Positions 10,901-21,870 of a stretch of 64,000 nt of DNA are shown piece after piece. A program made the position numbers and the translations under genes. The DNA is from Embiotoca jacksoni. Lineage: Eukaryota; Chordata; Actinopteri; Embiotocidae. Location of the stretch: the NCBI GenBank assembly GCA_022577435.1, contig JAKOON010000009.1:712001-776000 (forward strand), written 5' to 3'. The notes under the pieces are model-generated. The model saw only the letters and a list, made by a program, of their open reading frames with translations. It did not search any database and had not been told where the DNA came from. Position 1 is the first letter of the stretch; each line of letters starts with the position of its first letter.

Positions 10901-13900
10901 GGAAGCCGGAGCCTTGTTGCACAAGATTAACTAATTATCTCCATTTATGCCTCTTACTCTTCTGAGGAATTGACCAGTCGTTTCAGCTCCGGTATACAGA
11001 TGTTCAGCCAAATATTACAACGTTTGCATTGTTGATTTGTCTTTTAAAACCAAAGTAACTGTTGGTGGTCACTCAGCATTCATCGAATCAAATCTGCGAA
11101 TTGCGGGTTTACATTAATCAAGTTGTCCGGCGAATTTGGGGGAAAACTGTCGCAGCGGTGGGTTTCTGCAGGACGTGATTGTGATGGTTGTCTCTGACCA
11201 GTCAGCAGTCTGCAGGGTTTTAACGTCACCTTTTAGTGTCGGCTTAGCTCACTAGTTGGAAGCTTGACGGAGGAGATACCAAAAGTAGTACAAGGTACTG
11301 ACGGCAACTTTGCCAGAATGGTAATCCAGAAAAACCGAGTCGAGCCGGTACCGGCAGTGGAAAAGGGGCTTAAGTTAATCAGCTGGGTTTTTTTGTGTTT
11401 TTTTTTCAGCCATCTTGTGTTAGACAGTGCAGGCGGGTGAAGGTCTGAGCCTACATCCTGTTTAGCTTCTACCGCAGGTCAAATTCAGTTGAGAAGGGTT
11501 TCATGTTTCATGATCTGAAACCAGGGATTATTTCTCACGCCGTCTTTGCCCATTGTTCAGTTCATTTCCTCTGTGCCAGCTGGCTGATGGTTCCCACTGC
11601 AGAGTCTGACCTTCGCTTCAAGACTTTCTCAATGAAGATATTTATCCTGTTGCAGCTTCTTTTTTTGGCTCCATTTGAGCATGTAGCCTTCAACCGATGA
11701 TACTTGGTGGAGTCGCTGGTGTAAGAAGGGATTCATCATGAACCTGCGTTTCCTGGTTTGAGGGAAGCGGCGTGAAGTACTGACTGTTCCCCCAAAACCA
11801 ATTTTCCAATTCACTGATGAAGCCACTTTAAACACACATTGTGAACCTACAAAAATTGTGGCAAAGGGAGTTAGAAAATGTGAACCCCATTGTAACCCTG
11901 TATTATTGTAGCAGCGGGTTTTCACCTGTTCAGATGAAACACGAATGTTGTTTTTTGCACGTCACCCGCCGGGCTGCGATTATTTTTCTGCAGTTTAGTG
12001 TCTTGACTGTTTCCTTTTGTAAAAACCCCGCGCAGGTTATTGGCAATGGGTCGTTTGGTGTGGTGTACCAAGCTCGCCTCATCGACAGCCAAGAGATGGT
12101 GGCCATTAAGAAGGTCCTGCAGGATAAGAGGTTCAAGGTAGGGCGATTTCTCCACGCTTTCCTCTCAGTTGCCGTTTTAACCGCTCTTAAAAAGCAGACT
12201 CTTGATGTCATTCGTGCGTTTCATTTTTTTGGGGGTGATGTCGGTGTTTGAAAGGTTTTTCTGTCTTTCATGATACTCTTCTCGCTCGGTTTCCCACCTA
12301 CACTCGTGTGTTTTCTCGTCTCTCCAGAATCGTGAACTACAGATCATGAGGAAGCTGGACCACTGCAACATCGTCCGACTACGTTATTTCTTCTACTCCA
12401 GTGGCGAGAAGGTACTCGTTACGTTTCAGCGTTAACTTTAAAGAGAGTTGACGGAAGAAACTATATCATGACAAAACTGATTGTTTTGTAGCTCAATAAA
12501 AACAGTAAACATAATAAAACATTTTTTTTTAAAAAAAGCTGTTTTCTGGTCATGCAAACAATTGCTGAGTCACCATATTCACACACTGATATGTCACAGT
12601 ATCATAGTTTCAGGGTATTACAACAGTGAGCTAGAGGAATTGATGCACGCACTATAGAAATATAATCACTCAGATGCAACATAAAAAAACAAATACCACA
12701 TCCTGAAAAAAGTGAAGCGACCCTGATAAATATAGAAGCACTTTAACGTCATAGAAGTAACCTACTGGAAACAAGACGCAGTTTATGCATTTTTAAAGAG
12801 GTTTGACTTGTAAATCAACCGTCTTCGCAGCCTTGTGGACGCTTTGTTAATTCCTGCGGTTGTTGTTTGTTGTCCTGTACAGAAAGATGAAGTGTACCTC
12901 AACTTAGTGCTGGACTTTGTGCCTGAGACGGTCTACAGGGTTGCCAGACATTTTAACAAGGCCAAGAGCATCATTCCCATCATATACGTCAAGGTAGCGT
13001 TCCTCCCCATCTCCTGCCAACACGTTTCCTTTGCAGCGGGTTGCCCCTGAACATCTCGCCAGCGCGTCGTCATGAAGTCACTGTCGTCTAACTGTATGTC
13101 TTATTTGAGAGCTGATTTTGTGTTGTGACCTCCTCAGGTCTACATGTACCAGTTGTTCCGCAGTCTGGCTTACATCCACTCCCAGGGCGTGTGTCACAGA
13201 GACATCAAGCCCCAGAACCTGCTCGTTGACCCAGAAACTGCCATCCTAAAGCTTTGTGACTTCGGCAGGTGAGCTGCATCGACTGTCGTGGCTGTAAATC
13301 AGTGGATGAATTGTCTTAAGCATCACAACCCCCCCCCCCCCCCGCCCCTCCCCACACAAAAAATAAAAACTTCTTTCAAGATCAGAATTTGATCCATTCA
13401 GTCTGATAATATTTGGAAAGTCGATAAGAGCTGCATGATTAAACATCTCATCAGACAGCAGATGTAAAAACTCTGTATATTATTGTTATTGTGAAACACA
13501 GAGATCTTTATCTGGCAGTGAAAGTCTTAATCAGCATCGTGTGAACTCCGGCTTGAAAGTAACCGACGTTCATTTGTATGTGAAAGTCATGTACGGACAA
13601 CAGCAGCATTAAAAATATCTGTCAAAAAACATTTGTTTGTTCAGAAAACAAAGTCTGTATGAAAGGACTCAACGCGTCAGATTGAATTCGGTCTTCACCC
13701 TCGCCGGAGTTTCTGTTCTACAATTTCTGTCGTCTTGCAGGAAATTTCAAATAACAACGAACTCCAAAGCTCTCGATGATTTATTCTCTTTACATTAGCA
13801 CACGTCCTCCGCTGCCACCGTTTTAACGTGACTTCCTATGTTTCCCTTCAGCGCCAAGCAGCTGATCCGCGGGGAACCCAACGTGTCGTATATCTGCTCT

Positions 13901-14054
13901 CGGTATTATCGCGCCCCCGAGCTCATTTTCGGGGCCACGGACTACACGGCGAACATCGACATCTGGTCAGCTGGCTGCGTCCTGGCAGAGCTGCTGCTCG
14001 GACAGCCCATATTCCCCGGTGACAGTGGGGTGGACCAGCTAGTAGAGATTATCA

Positions 14055-14094
<40 letters not shown>

Positions 14095-17000
14095 GTATTG
14101 ATCTCGGGACTGCTCGCGTCAAGATATTAACTCGGTTTATACTTGTGCTCACCTGTTACCGACCCAGTCCATCACACACACGCGTCTTTGTGTCCGAAGG
14201 TTAACGGTCCGTACTCTTCTGTTTTCAGGTGTTAGGAACTCCAACAAGGGAACAAATTCGAGAGATGAACCCCAACTACACAGAATTCAAGTTCCCGCAG
14301 ATCAAAGCGCATCCGTGGACCAAGGTAAACAAACGACGTCTTCTCCGAGCCGGTACGGTCTGGAACAGAGTGAACGACATAAATTCACTGCCCTCAAACT
14401 GAGAAGGCAAATTTAATAACATGAAAAATGATTGTTTAAGCCGCCAGTCTTGAGTCATTGGTTAGCCTATAAGATATCAGCAGTAGTCTCGCAGGGTTAC
14501 AACTTCTCCTGGGTAGTTGAAGCTAGCTGGAGTGACGCCTCTACAGGAGGAAGCCTGTAAATGCAGCAATGGTGCAGTTCAAGAAAAAGGTTTTCAACCA
14601 GCAGTGAAAGAGGACATTTTTCAGCTGGAAAAACTGCTGACTACTTTCTTTGATTGTGTATTATTTGTCTTTCTACTGATATTACTTCTTTAAAAGGAAT
14701 TTGTTCCCACCTGAAGGGCAGAAACATCTCATCCCTTTAATAGAGCAAAAGCACAGAGAGCCTGTGGAGGCGTTATTGAAGCCACGCGGCCTTTTTAAAC
14801 GTGTGAGCTGAAGTGTTTCAATGTTCCCTCCTGAAAGTCGGTTAACCCCGACACCTGGAGAGCGCAGGAACAGCGTAGAGCCGGGAGAAGTGGCCCTTCA
14901 GCGTTTTACTACAAAGCGATCAGTGGTCTACTCCAAAAAAAAAAAAAAAAAAAGCTGCTTTCAGCTGCTTCTGTAGACGCAGAACACCTCGGATGAAGCG
15001 GTCGTAACTGTGGGTTGGTTTTCTTAAAAGTTCTATATTTACCACACGTTTGCTAAAATGAAATACTAATGAAATTTTTGATTATTCCAGATGTTTAACA
15101 CGAGAAACGTCTGATTTACACCCAAGAACCTCAACAGCGCTTTACATTATATCTCGTATATCTCTGGCGTTCTAAAGTTCTTATCTGTAATCCACGATAC
15201 CTCTTAATGTAGCACATTCTTATGCGACCCGGGGGAAGGTAGGAATAAAGCTCTGAGAATATTGTTTCGAAGACAAATATAACCTTTTGATGGGATAAAC
15301 TTCTTTTATTACTTATTTTAAAGTAAAAGGAATAACTGTAAGAAATTGGTTTCTGATCTGAGTAAACACGGACCGAAAGTCGCCAGGATTAAGAAAGCCC
15401 GGCTGTTATACTGAATCTGGACCAGGCCCGTTGCGAAGAATAAATCTCCATGGAAACCGAACCGAGGCTCGATTAAACCAGGATACCTGGAAAATCCCGG
15501 CTCAATACCCTTTTTCAGGTTTTGTGAAACAGGCCGCTGGTGTCATGTGTTTCTGTGCATGTCTGGACTTGGTGTGAAGCTCTGCTCGTTCCTCAGGTGT
15601 TTAAACCTCGTACCCCTCCGGAGGCCATCGCTCTGTGCTCACGGCTGCTGGAGTACACGCCGGCCTCTCGCCTCTCCCCGCTAGAGGCCTGCTCGCACGC
15701 TTTCTTCGACGAGCTGCGCCAGCCGAACACGCGACTGCCCAGCGGCCGGGAGATGCCGATGCTCTTCAACTTCAGCACCACAGGTACGACGCGGAAGAGG
15801 AAGGGGAAACCACACGTGTCGTCAACGTGTTAGCGTCATGGACTGCATGGAAAAGTCTGAAAAGTGAAGCCCGGGCAGAAGCGCCTTGAACTGCAATACC
15901 ACCGAGGGCCACTAGGGGTCGGCTCCAAAAAGGCTCTGGCTCCATTCACTCCCGTTCAACTTCTGTCATGAATTATAAAGTATTTTTTTATCTTTTATAT
16001 ATATATATAGTCTTTTTTGCCACAAGTCATAATGGTGTCGTTCACTAAAGTTACTCCTTATTAGATTTCTGGCGGTCCATCTGAAAATAATCCCGTCATT
16101 AATTAGATACTCAGGTTTCCAGTAGTAGGTGGGCGGGGCTTAGTATCCTAGCATGAAACGAGCATTAAAAAGTCAGACTTCCCTCTGTTGTTGTTGACAG
16201 ATTGTTTAGCTAATTTGAGGTTACACAACACGGACTCCGTAACCTCTGTTTATCGTGATCGTGACTGTGATTGTGACTGTGATCGTGACTGTGATCGTGA
16301 CTGTGGCGTCTGATCTATTCTTTTGTTAAGTGACGTGATTCTCTTGTTGTACGAGTCAGCGCTAAATAAAAACCTTTTCTTCTATTATTGTCCGCAGAGC
16401 TGTCAATCCAGCCTCAGCTGAACTCGACCCTCATCCCTCCTCACGCCCGCTCACACACAGCTGCTTCCGCCCACGGTGGGAAACTCTCTTTATCACTTTA
16501 TTGTCACTGTCAATATCAAGGTTTAAAAAAAAAACAACAACAAAAAAAAAACTGTTGAATTTCATTTTAATTTTATTTCATACAAGTATAAAATCACAAT
16601 GCAACGTGGTCTCAGAAGACTTTACAAGGACAAAATAACACAGCTAGAAAAAAAAAACACATTCAAATCTTCAATGTAAAAAGAAATAGCAACCCAGGTT
16701 TAAGGCAGTGGGACTATAAACTGTCCCAAATTAAAAAGGTTTAAGCCCGGTCCAGACGATGTCTCCCTCCTGAACCCAAACTGGAAGCTGGTTTCTGCCT
16801 CTCATTCTACTTCTGGAAACTCCAGGAAGCAAAATTTAGCCTGCACACGGCGAGCCAAGTCTTCTGTTCACATTATACGGCGCTCTGAGGTCTCCGAGAT
16901 ATGTTGGTGCTTTGTCATTAAGGGCTTTGTATGCAAGGACGAGGATTTAAAATTCTGTCCTTGAATTTCAGAGTGCATCGTGAAAACAAAAACAACCAAG

Positions 17001-17551
17001 TTACAACCTGGAAATAAAACTTTAAACACTTTATGTTGTTGACTTCGGATTTAAATTGATTATTTACTTGGTGTCAAAAGATGCTACTTTTTTCATGCGT
17101 TGGTTGTTATAATAAGAAGCCCAATAGCCTTGAGTTTGCATTCATGAATGGATGCCTGTGACTTCTTCCATTAATTATAGAGCTGCTTAGGAAACACACA
17201 AGTCACCTGACACGGAGTCGTGATTATTTCATCACCAGTCCCCCCCCCTCCCCAAAAAAAAAAAAAAAAAAGGGAAATTGTTCCCACAACTACAGAAGGT
17301 GCTGTGACCGTTTCTTGACACAAGATGGCAGCACTGGACAGGAAATGAAACCGATTCCTGCACTGATCAGATGAAAAATATTAATATCTCAATCAGAAAT
17401 GACAGATCTTTGGACTGTCTAAATGTTTGTTTGTTTGTTTACTGTTGTGAAACCTTAAATTCACTCAGTTCTGTTCGTCTCTTCTCCAGATGGTACCGGC
17501 TCAGACTCGTCTCAACACAGTTCAGTACCCGGATCTCTGAACAACATCTGA
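4780..17551 (+). CDS. gsk3a: Glycogen synthase kinase-3 alpha, complete, 11 coding exons
   Basis: A Ser/Thr kinase of the Wnt, insulin and glycogen pathways, acting in the cytoplasm and nucleus. Coding exons are 4780-4954, 10097-10182, 12036-12137, 12328-12411, 12883-12993, 13138-13268, 13852-14056, 14229-14324, 15597-15783, 16398-16475 and 17490-17551. They total 1317 bases (438 residues plus stop) and all junctions are in phase. The N-terminus MSGSGRPRTSSFAEP and the C-terminal ELSIQP motif are alpha-type rather than beta-type. Visible residues: Akt site Ser11, Gly loop 90-97, Lys112, primed-substrate pocket Arg123/Arg207/Lys232, HRD Asp208, DFG Asp227 and activation-loop Tyr243. All are intact. 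The Gly/Ala/Ser-rich leader is shorter than in human GSK3A (483 residues). Exon structure differs from the mammalian gene as I recall it. Confidence 0.96.
4955..10096 (+). other. gsk3a: gsk3a intron 1 (5.1 kb)
   Basis: The first 500 bases are CpG-rich, with several GCTAAC/GCTAGC words typical of fish first introns. The rest is ordinary intronic sequence with poly-T and poly-G runs. A GC-richer island at 7690-8420 with unusually open frames on both strands is discussed under findings. No RNA gene was recognised. Confidence 0.85.
10097..10182 (+). CDS. gsk3a: gsk3a coding exon 2 (residues 59-87)
   Basis: Acceptor tttcctag|GAGAC restores Arg across the junction and reads DSGKVTTVVAT and then QEVSYTDIK. 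Donor ATCAAG|gtgagc is in phase 0. Confidence 0.92.
10183..12035 (+). other. gsk3a: gsk3a intron 2 (1.85 kb), candidate gained intron
   Basis: Separates TDIK from VIGNGSFG, a segment I recall as one exon in mammalian GSK3A and GSK3B. It holds no recognisable gene, and simple poly-T tracts near 11390. Confidence 0.8.
12036..12137 (+). CDS. gsk3a: gsk3a coding exon 3 (residues 88-121), ATP loop
   Basis: Encodes the glycine loop GNGSFGVV and the ATP-anchoring lysine of VAIKK (Lys112). Phase 0 at both ends, 34 codons, flanked by gcgcag and gtaggg. Confidence 0.95.
12328..12411 (+). CDS. gsk3a: gsk3a coding exon 4 (residues 122-149)
   Basis: 28 codons, NRELQIMRKLDHCNIV and then YFFYSSGEK. The size of 84 bases equals the mammalian exon. 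It contains the helix-C Glu and the primed-substrate Arg123. Confidence 0.95.
12883..12993 (+). CDS. gsk3a: gsk3a coding exon 5 (residues 150-186)
   Basis: 37 codons from KDEVYLNLVLDFVPETVYRV to YVK, including the kinase hinge (LDFVPE). The size of 111 bases equals the mammalian exon. Confidence 0.95.
13138..13268 (+). CDS. gsk3a: gsk3a coding exon 6 (residues 187-230), catalytic loop
   Basis: Encodes the HRDIKPQN catalytic loop and the DFG motif. The exon is 131 bases, ends in phase 2 at GGCAG|gtgagc, and the split serine is completed by the next exon. Confidence 0.95.
13852..14056 (+). CDS. gsk3a: gsk3a coding exon 7 (residues 230-298), activation loop; apparently two fused exons
   Basis: Contains VSYICSRYYRAPE with regulatory Tyr243 and the GATDYTANIDIWSAGC segment. 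The 205 bases equal the sum of the mammalian 107- and 98-base exons as I recall them. The donor ATCAAG|gt is the first GT of a 17-unit GT microsatellite. Confidence 0.94.
14057..14090 (+). repeat. (GT)17 microsatellite starting at a splice donor
   Basis: 34 bases of perfect GT begin at the first intron base after gsk3a exon 7. Confidence 0.97.
14229..14324 (+). CDS. gsk3a: gsk3a coding exon 8 (residues 299-330)
   Basis: 32 codons, VLGTPTREQIREMNPNYTEF and then KAHPWTK, flanked by ttttcag and gtaaac. The size of 96 bases equals the mammalian exon. Confidence 0.95.
14325..15596 (+). other. gsk3a: gsk3a intron 8 (1.27 kb)
   Basis: Ordinary intronic sequence with a poly-A run at 14935-14953. 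No gene or recognised repeat. Confidence 0.8.
15597..15783 (+). CDS. gsk3a: gsk3a coding exon 9 (residues 331-393)
   Basis: The end of the kinase C-lobe: VFKPRTPPEAIALCSRLLEY, then SPLEACSHAFFDELR and LFNFSTT. 187 bases, phase 1 donor ACAG|gtacga. Confidence 0.95.
15784..16397 (+). other. gsk3a: gsk3a intron 9 with a probable degenerate dispersed repeat
   Basis: From about 15900 to 16200 the wording (CACTAGGGGTCGG, then GGCTCCATTCACTCCC, then GTAGGTGGGCGGGGC) resembles dispersed fragments common in fish introns, but I cannot name a family. CCACTAGGGGTCGG at 15919 is one mismatch from the CTCF core. Confidence 0.4.
16255..16302 (+). repeat. 12-base minisatellite (GTGATC GTGACT)
   Basis: Eight 6-base half-units alternate GTGATY and GTGACT, in gsk3a intron 9. 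Confidence 0.93.
16398..16475 (+). CDS. gsk3a: gsk3a coding exon 10 (residues 393-419)
   Basis: Completes the split Glu and reads LSIQPQLNSTLIPPHARSHT. The ELSIQP wording favours the alpha isoform. Donor CCACG|gtggga is phase 1. Confidence 0.9.
16476..17489 (+). other. gsk3a: gsk3a intron 10 (1.0 kb)
   Basis: Mostly a dispersed-repeat fragment (listed separately) plus poly-C/poly-A tracts near 17240-17272. Confidence 0.8.
16560..16985 (+). mobile_element. Teleost dispersed repeat fragment, family not identified
   Basis: The stretch around 16880-16975 (GCTCTGAGGT, then GTCATTAAGGGCTTTGTATG, then TTTAAAATTCTGTCCT) is a wording I recognise from a high-copy fish interspersed repeat. There is no intact open frame. 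Family and true ends are unknown without a repeat library. Confidence 0.45.
17490..17551 (+). CDS. gsk3a: gsk3a terminal coding exon (residues 419-438)
   Basis: Acceptor cttctccag|AT completes Asp and reads GTGSDSSQHSSVPGSLNNI to a TGA at 17549-17551. The tail is Ser-rich as in the family but not conserved in detail, so this exon rests on splice phase and position. Confidence 0.8.
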
Positions 17552-17593
17552 AGTAGCTTCTCACCTGCCTGCCTGCAAGCCTCACCCTTTCCT

Positions 17594-17616
17594 CACACAC
17601 ACACACACACACACAG

Positions 17617-17649
<33 letters not shown>

Positions 17650-17671
17650 TTCACTCACTCACTCACTCACT
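17594..17671 (+). repeat. (CA)n followed by (TCAC)n
   Basis: A dinucleotide run to about 17645 and then five or more TCAC tetramers, just after the gsk3a stop. Confidence 0.95.
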
Positions 17672-17791
17672 CTACAGCTTTCCTCCGTGCTGCTTGCTCT
17701 CCTCTTAGATCTGTTTTTTGTACTGTGAATGCATCGAGCAGACCGTTAATGTTTTAGCTGCCAGGGTCAAAGCTACAGCAGGAGATTGTCC

Positions 17792-17793
<2 letters not shown>

Positions 17794-17835
<42 letters not shown>
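17794..17835 (+). repeat. (CA)n microsatellite
   Basis: About 21 perfect AC units. Confidence 0.96.
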
Positions 17836-17839
<4 letters not shown>

Positions 17840-17976
17840 CGCCTGGGTGGTGTGAGAAGTTTCAATAGTGGGGGCTGGTCCTCTGTACTCTTACCTTTTT
17901 TTAAATCAACATTATGTGTTTATTTATTTGACGAATAGAAGTCCTCACGTGATCACGCAGCGTTTTTGTCTCTAGA

Positions 17977-17982
<6 letters not shown>

Positions 17983-18007
<25 letters not shown>
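17983..18007 (+). repeat. Poly-T tract
   Basis: 25 T residues in a row. Confidence 0.95.
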
Positions 18008-19031
18008 CTTTCTCTTCAGATTATTTTTTATATTCCGCCGTGTTTTTGAATCCCTGTCAGTAGACGGGGGTGGTGGATGGCGCACCGCCTCACCACGACT
18101 AGAACTGGGGCCCATGTGGGTCATCAGAAGAAAGGACTTTTATTGAACTCTTGGTCGGAGAACCTGATGGTGCCTCAGTTCAAATTAAAGCACCAACTCT
18201 CACTAAATTAGAGGCAGGAAACAGGAGAGCAGGTCATAAATCATGCCTGGATCGAGCTTCTCTCAGCTTTTATCTTATTTTAAAATTTACAGACACATCA
18301 GTTGAGCAGAGGTGTTGATTTATTGGAAAGAAAATGAAGTAAAATAATTCAGAGGAATACACCCCTGACTCCAAAAATCTTTTTACTTACTTCTGTTCAC
18401 TCGATGAAGAAATGTCCATAAAAGAAAAATGCAGAATATCACTTTATCCGTTTCTGTCGCTGAAAAGACAAAGCTTCCTTGTAATTCCTCAATCGAACTA
18501 ACAAACTTGAGATCAACGACACTGATGCGTCGTAAAGACATTTTGTGCTCGCTGAAAGGAAACGTACATCCGTTTTAAACCCTCGCAAAAGAAAACAAGC
18601 GTGACAGTGTAATGTTGAATTGGTTAATTTGTGCCAGAAGGTTTTAGTAGTTGGAGACTTCAACTACAGATGAAGAGCAGCTGTTTACTGTGGAGGAAAC
18701 ATCTGGATTCACAAATCTCTGGAAGGCCTCAAATTAGCCACTTGATTTTATTTTTTTAATGCAACCAAAAATGTAAAAAAAAAAAAATAGTCTTTTGGAA
18801 ACTGTGGGTGATTTTGAGAAGTCTGAAGTTGTTTGGTGATTTTTTAAATTTTTTTTATTCCCCCCCCACCTCCCCCCCACACAATCTGTTTATTAATATG
18901 TTCCAAATAGAACTGGCAAAACATTTGGTCAATACAGTCGTGATGAATCGGATAGAAACAGACGAATACTACGAACCAAAAGCAGAATCAAAGGCTGAGA
19001 CAAAGAACATCAACTGAATTAATGATAGATT

Positions 19032-19062
<31 letters not shown>

Positions 19063-20187
19063 GTTATAATGATAATACTAGCAGAGAATACTAAAACAGA
19101 AATAGTGGCTGGTTTGTCTTTAGTGATTCATTTTAAAGGCCTGAAAAGTATTAAAACATGATAAATATAATCACTTGATGGCTCCAGTTGACGACGTTTT
19201 TATATTTTCCATGTTGACATAAATTCATACAGAAAAGAAGAAGCTGCTTTTTGTGATTGTTTTAATTTCAGAACATTTCACGACGCTCAGTCCAAATCCC
19301 CCGCAGAGAAACACGGGCAGATTAGAAGCAAACAAAAAGATGAATTTTTAGTGGGGAAAAGCCGTCCTGATAGAAACGTAAGAGGAACGACCTGGATGAA
19401 CGTCCGTCTGCACGGAAACTCATTTTCTGCTCACGCGAGCGTTCATTTATTTATTCGTCTTCGGGATGAGAGATGGAGGCACTTCGAGCGAGCGAGAGAG
19501 AGAGAGAGAGAGAGCTTCGAAGTCAGTTGGTGTGAAAACCGTTAGAAGCTGGTCGGTCCTCGCTGCTTCACAGAGCTGCTGGAGGGCTGAGAGAAAGAGC
19601 TTTTAGGGAAACGTTCAGGAGCCCGGAGAATGTACCGCTGTGTGTCGCTATCGAGAGTGTGTGTGAGTGTGTGAACATATTCCCACCTGCAGTCTGAACA
19701 GCGAGTGTTTTAGGATTAGAGCAGCCAACAGTACAGATTTTTAGTAAGCAGTACAGACCACTTGAAAGTTTGTAGTATAGTATATTTGATACTATTGCAC
19801 CATGCCTCACACCTGCTCTTTTTAACTGCAGCCATGTTCGTTTTCTTTTTTTTTTTTTTTAGTGTAAGCAAAGAGCTCCGATGCTTCTTCTTCTTTCTTT
19901 CTTTTTTTTAATCCCACCTCATTAATTTTATAAGAGGTGAGTAGAGAGCATCCTTCACCCTTTCCCTCCCCCTCTCCCTCCCTCCCCATCAAGGTTTTTC
20001 CCCTGCCAGCTGCTTTTTTTTCCCAACCCGGTAACCTCCCGGTCTCCCGGGTGTAGCTCCACCCACATCCTGCTTCTACTCTCCGCTGTGAAGAGTCCAA
20101 CCGGCGTGTTTGATCACCTCTGCAGGTCGATGCTGTTCACACTCAGAGCTGTCAGACTCTCTGCGGCTATGAAAAGGTGTGGAGGGA

Positions 20188-20268
20188 AAAAAAAAAAAAA
20201 AAAAAAAGACCAAAGAGAGGAATCAAGCAAAGCTGATGTGTCTCGTCCCCCCCCCCCCCCCCCCCCCC
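20188..20268 (+). repeat. Poly-A and poly-C tracts
   Basis: A run of A at about 20188-20206 and a run of C at about 20248-20268 flank a short unique segment. Confidence 0.9.
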
Positions 20269-21222
20269 GCAAAGTTTCTGAAGCCATTTATTTCCTCACT
20301 CTTCCTCCTTCTCTTATCGCACGTGTAAATATCACTGATTTTTATTTTTTTCCTCTTTTTACTTTTTATTACAGAGTTGTTTATAATCTTATTTCCCTCA
20401 TTCTGTCGACGAAGCTGTCTTAGTTTGTGCATCTTTTTTTTTTTTTTTTTTGTAAATAAGTTTACTTTTTTTCACAATCCAAAATGTAAATACAGCAAAA
20501 GAGAAAAGGAAAAAAAAAACACACACAAAAAAAAACAACAGCCTACTCCTCCCGTTTGTTGACGATCTTTCTCTCTCTTTCTTGTAGTCCAGTGAAAACT
20601 GTAAAAGTAGCTCTAAACGACGCTCGGCTCGCCTCCTTCGTTCCTTCTGTGGGACCGTTGGACCGTTGAATCAATCTTTAAGAGTTCTGTTCCAAAATGA
20701 TCCTTTTTTTTTTTTTTTTTTTTTTTTTAAGGTTAAAAATAATAATAAGAACTAATTAACACCACCGAAATGCTAAATGTCTGAAATAATTTAACCAGAA
20801 TAGAGAACTAACGAGATTTTTCTGTACAAGAAGAAGCTCTTTGGTCGTTATCATATTATCAGACATATTCTTCACCAGTCGGACGGAACTTAGTCACAAT
20901 ACTTCTAATATTTCAAATTTTTCTTTTTTTCCTTTGGCCGTGATCTAAATCTTAAATCTGGTCTCCTGTCTTGTTACGAAGGCGACAAACAATGTAAACT
21001 CAAGACGCTGGAAAAATGTTCCAGCTAACAAAACTCTCGATTTTAAAAAAGTAGGATGTAATATTTCAAGTTGAAAAAATAAAAACGTTGAAAGAAGGAA
21101 AAAAATAAAACAATTCCTTGATTTTTATCTTAGCGCGTCTCCTGTTCTCAACCTGAACTCGACGCATTCGTCTCCTCCGATGTTGTTTAATGGCGGCCGG
21201 CAAAAAGCGTTCAGGTGCATTA

Positions 21223-21506
21223 CTGCCACCTTGTGATGGGAGTAACGCATTACAACTTAAACAAGGAAGAACAATAATCACATTTTAAAATGTTGTTATA
21301 ACTGTTTGAATATTCGAACATCACGTCCCATCCCGGTTGTAACGCTCGTTGCCTGCAGGTGGCGCAATGTGTCATAATTACAGCTGCAATGACCTTACTT
21401 GCCTGCAGATGGCAGACTTTAACAATTAAGTATTGCTCTCGACGGGCAATTTAAACAACGCACACGCAGCTTCGATGTGATGGTTTTCCTCGCCCGTAGG
21501 TGGCGC
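21223..21506. promoter_or_regulatory. Cluster of four CTCF-like motifs
   Basis: CCTGCAGGTGGCGC at 21352, CCTGCAGATGGCAG at 21402 and CCCGTAGGTGGCGC at 21493 each differ at one position from the consensus CCASYAGRKGGCRS. An inverted, weaker copy is at 21223-21239. A candidate insulator by motif only. Confidence 0.4.
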
Positions 21507-21693
21507 CGGTTATTTCGGGAGTTGCATGCTTCTCCTTCACATTTTGGAACGGAGCTCTTTTTGTTTGTCGCGACAGGTTTGCAATATATGATTACTGTGC
21601 AGTATTGAGAAAAAAATGTCTCGGTCAAGGGTTACGGACGGAGGCGCGGCGGCTCGAGTGATCTCACAGGCGTTTTGGTCGGACTGGAGATGA

Positions 21694-21701
21694 TGACGTC
21701 A
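21694..21701. promoter_or_regulatory. Full palindromic cAMP response element
   Basis: TGACGTCA, within a GC-rich patch (21640-21715) that could be a small promoter or an upstream exon of znf706. No transcript evidence. Confidence 0.35.
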
Positions 21702-21833
21702 CGGCGTCCAGCTAGTTCTCAACACGGGCATTTTGTTTTTGTATTACGTGCTGTATGGCATTCAGAATCGCTGCTAATCATCACAAGATGGTAGAAACTG
21801 ATATTTGTGTTACGACAGAGCTTCCTGTCAATC

Positions 21834-21870
<37 letters not shown>

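Noticed and set aside
13320..13345. Poly-C tract as a regulatory site in gsk3a intron 6
   Set aside because: A simple homopolymer with no supporting motif.
4780..17551. gsk3b instead of gsk3a
   Set aside because: The kinase core is similar, but the N-terminal SGRPRTSSFAEP leader followed by a Gly/Ala/Ser linker, the RDSGK junction and ELSIQP point to the alpha form.
19822..20432. Lys/Glu-rich and Pro-rich open frames
   Set aside because: They are produced by poly-T, poly-A and poly-C tracts, with no conserved motif.
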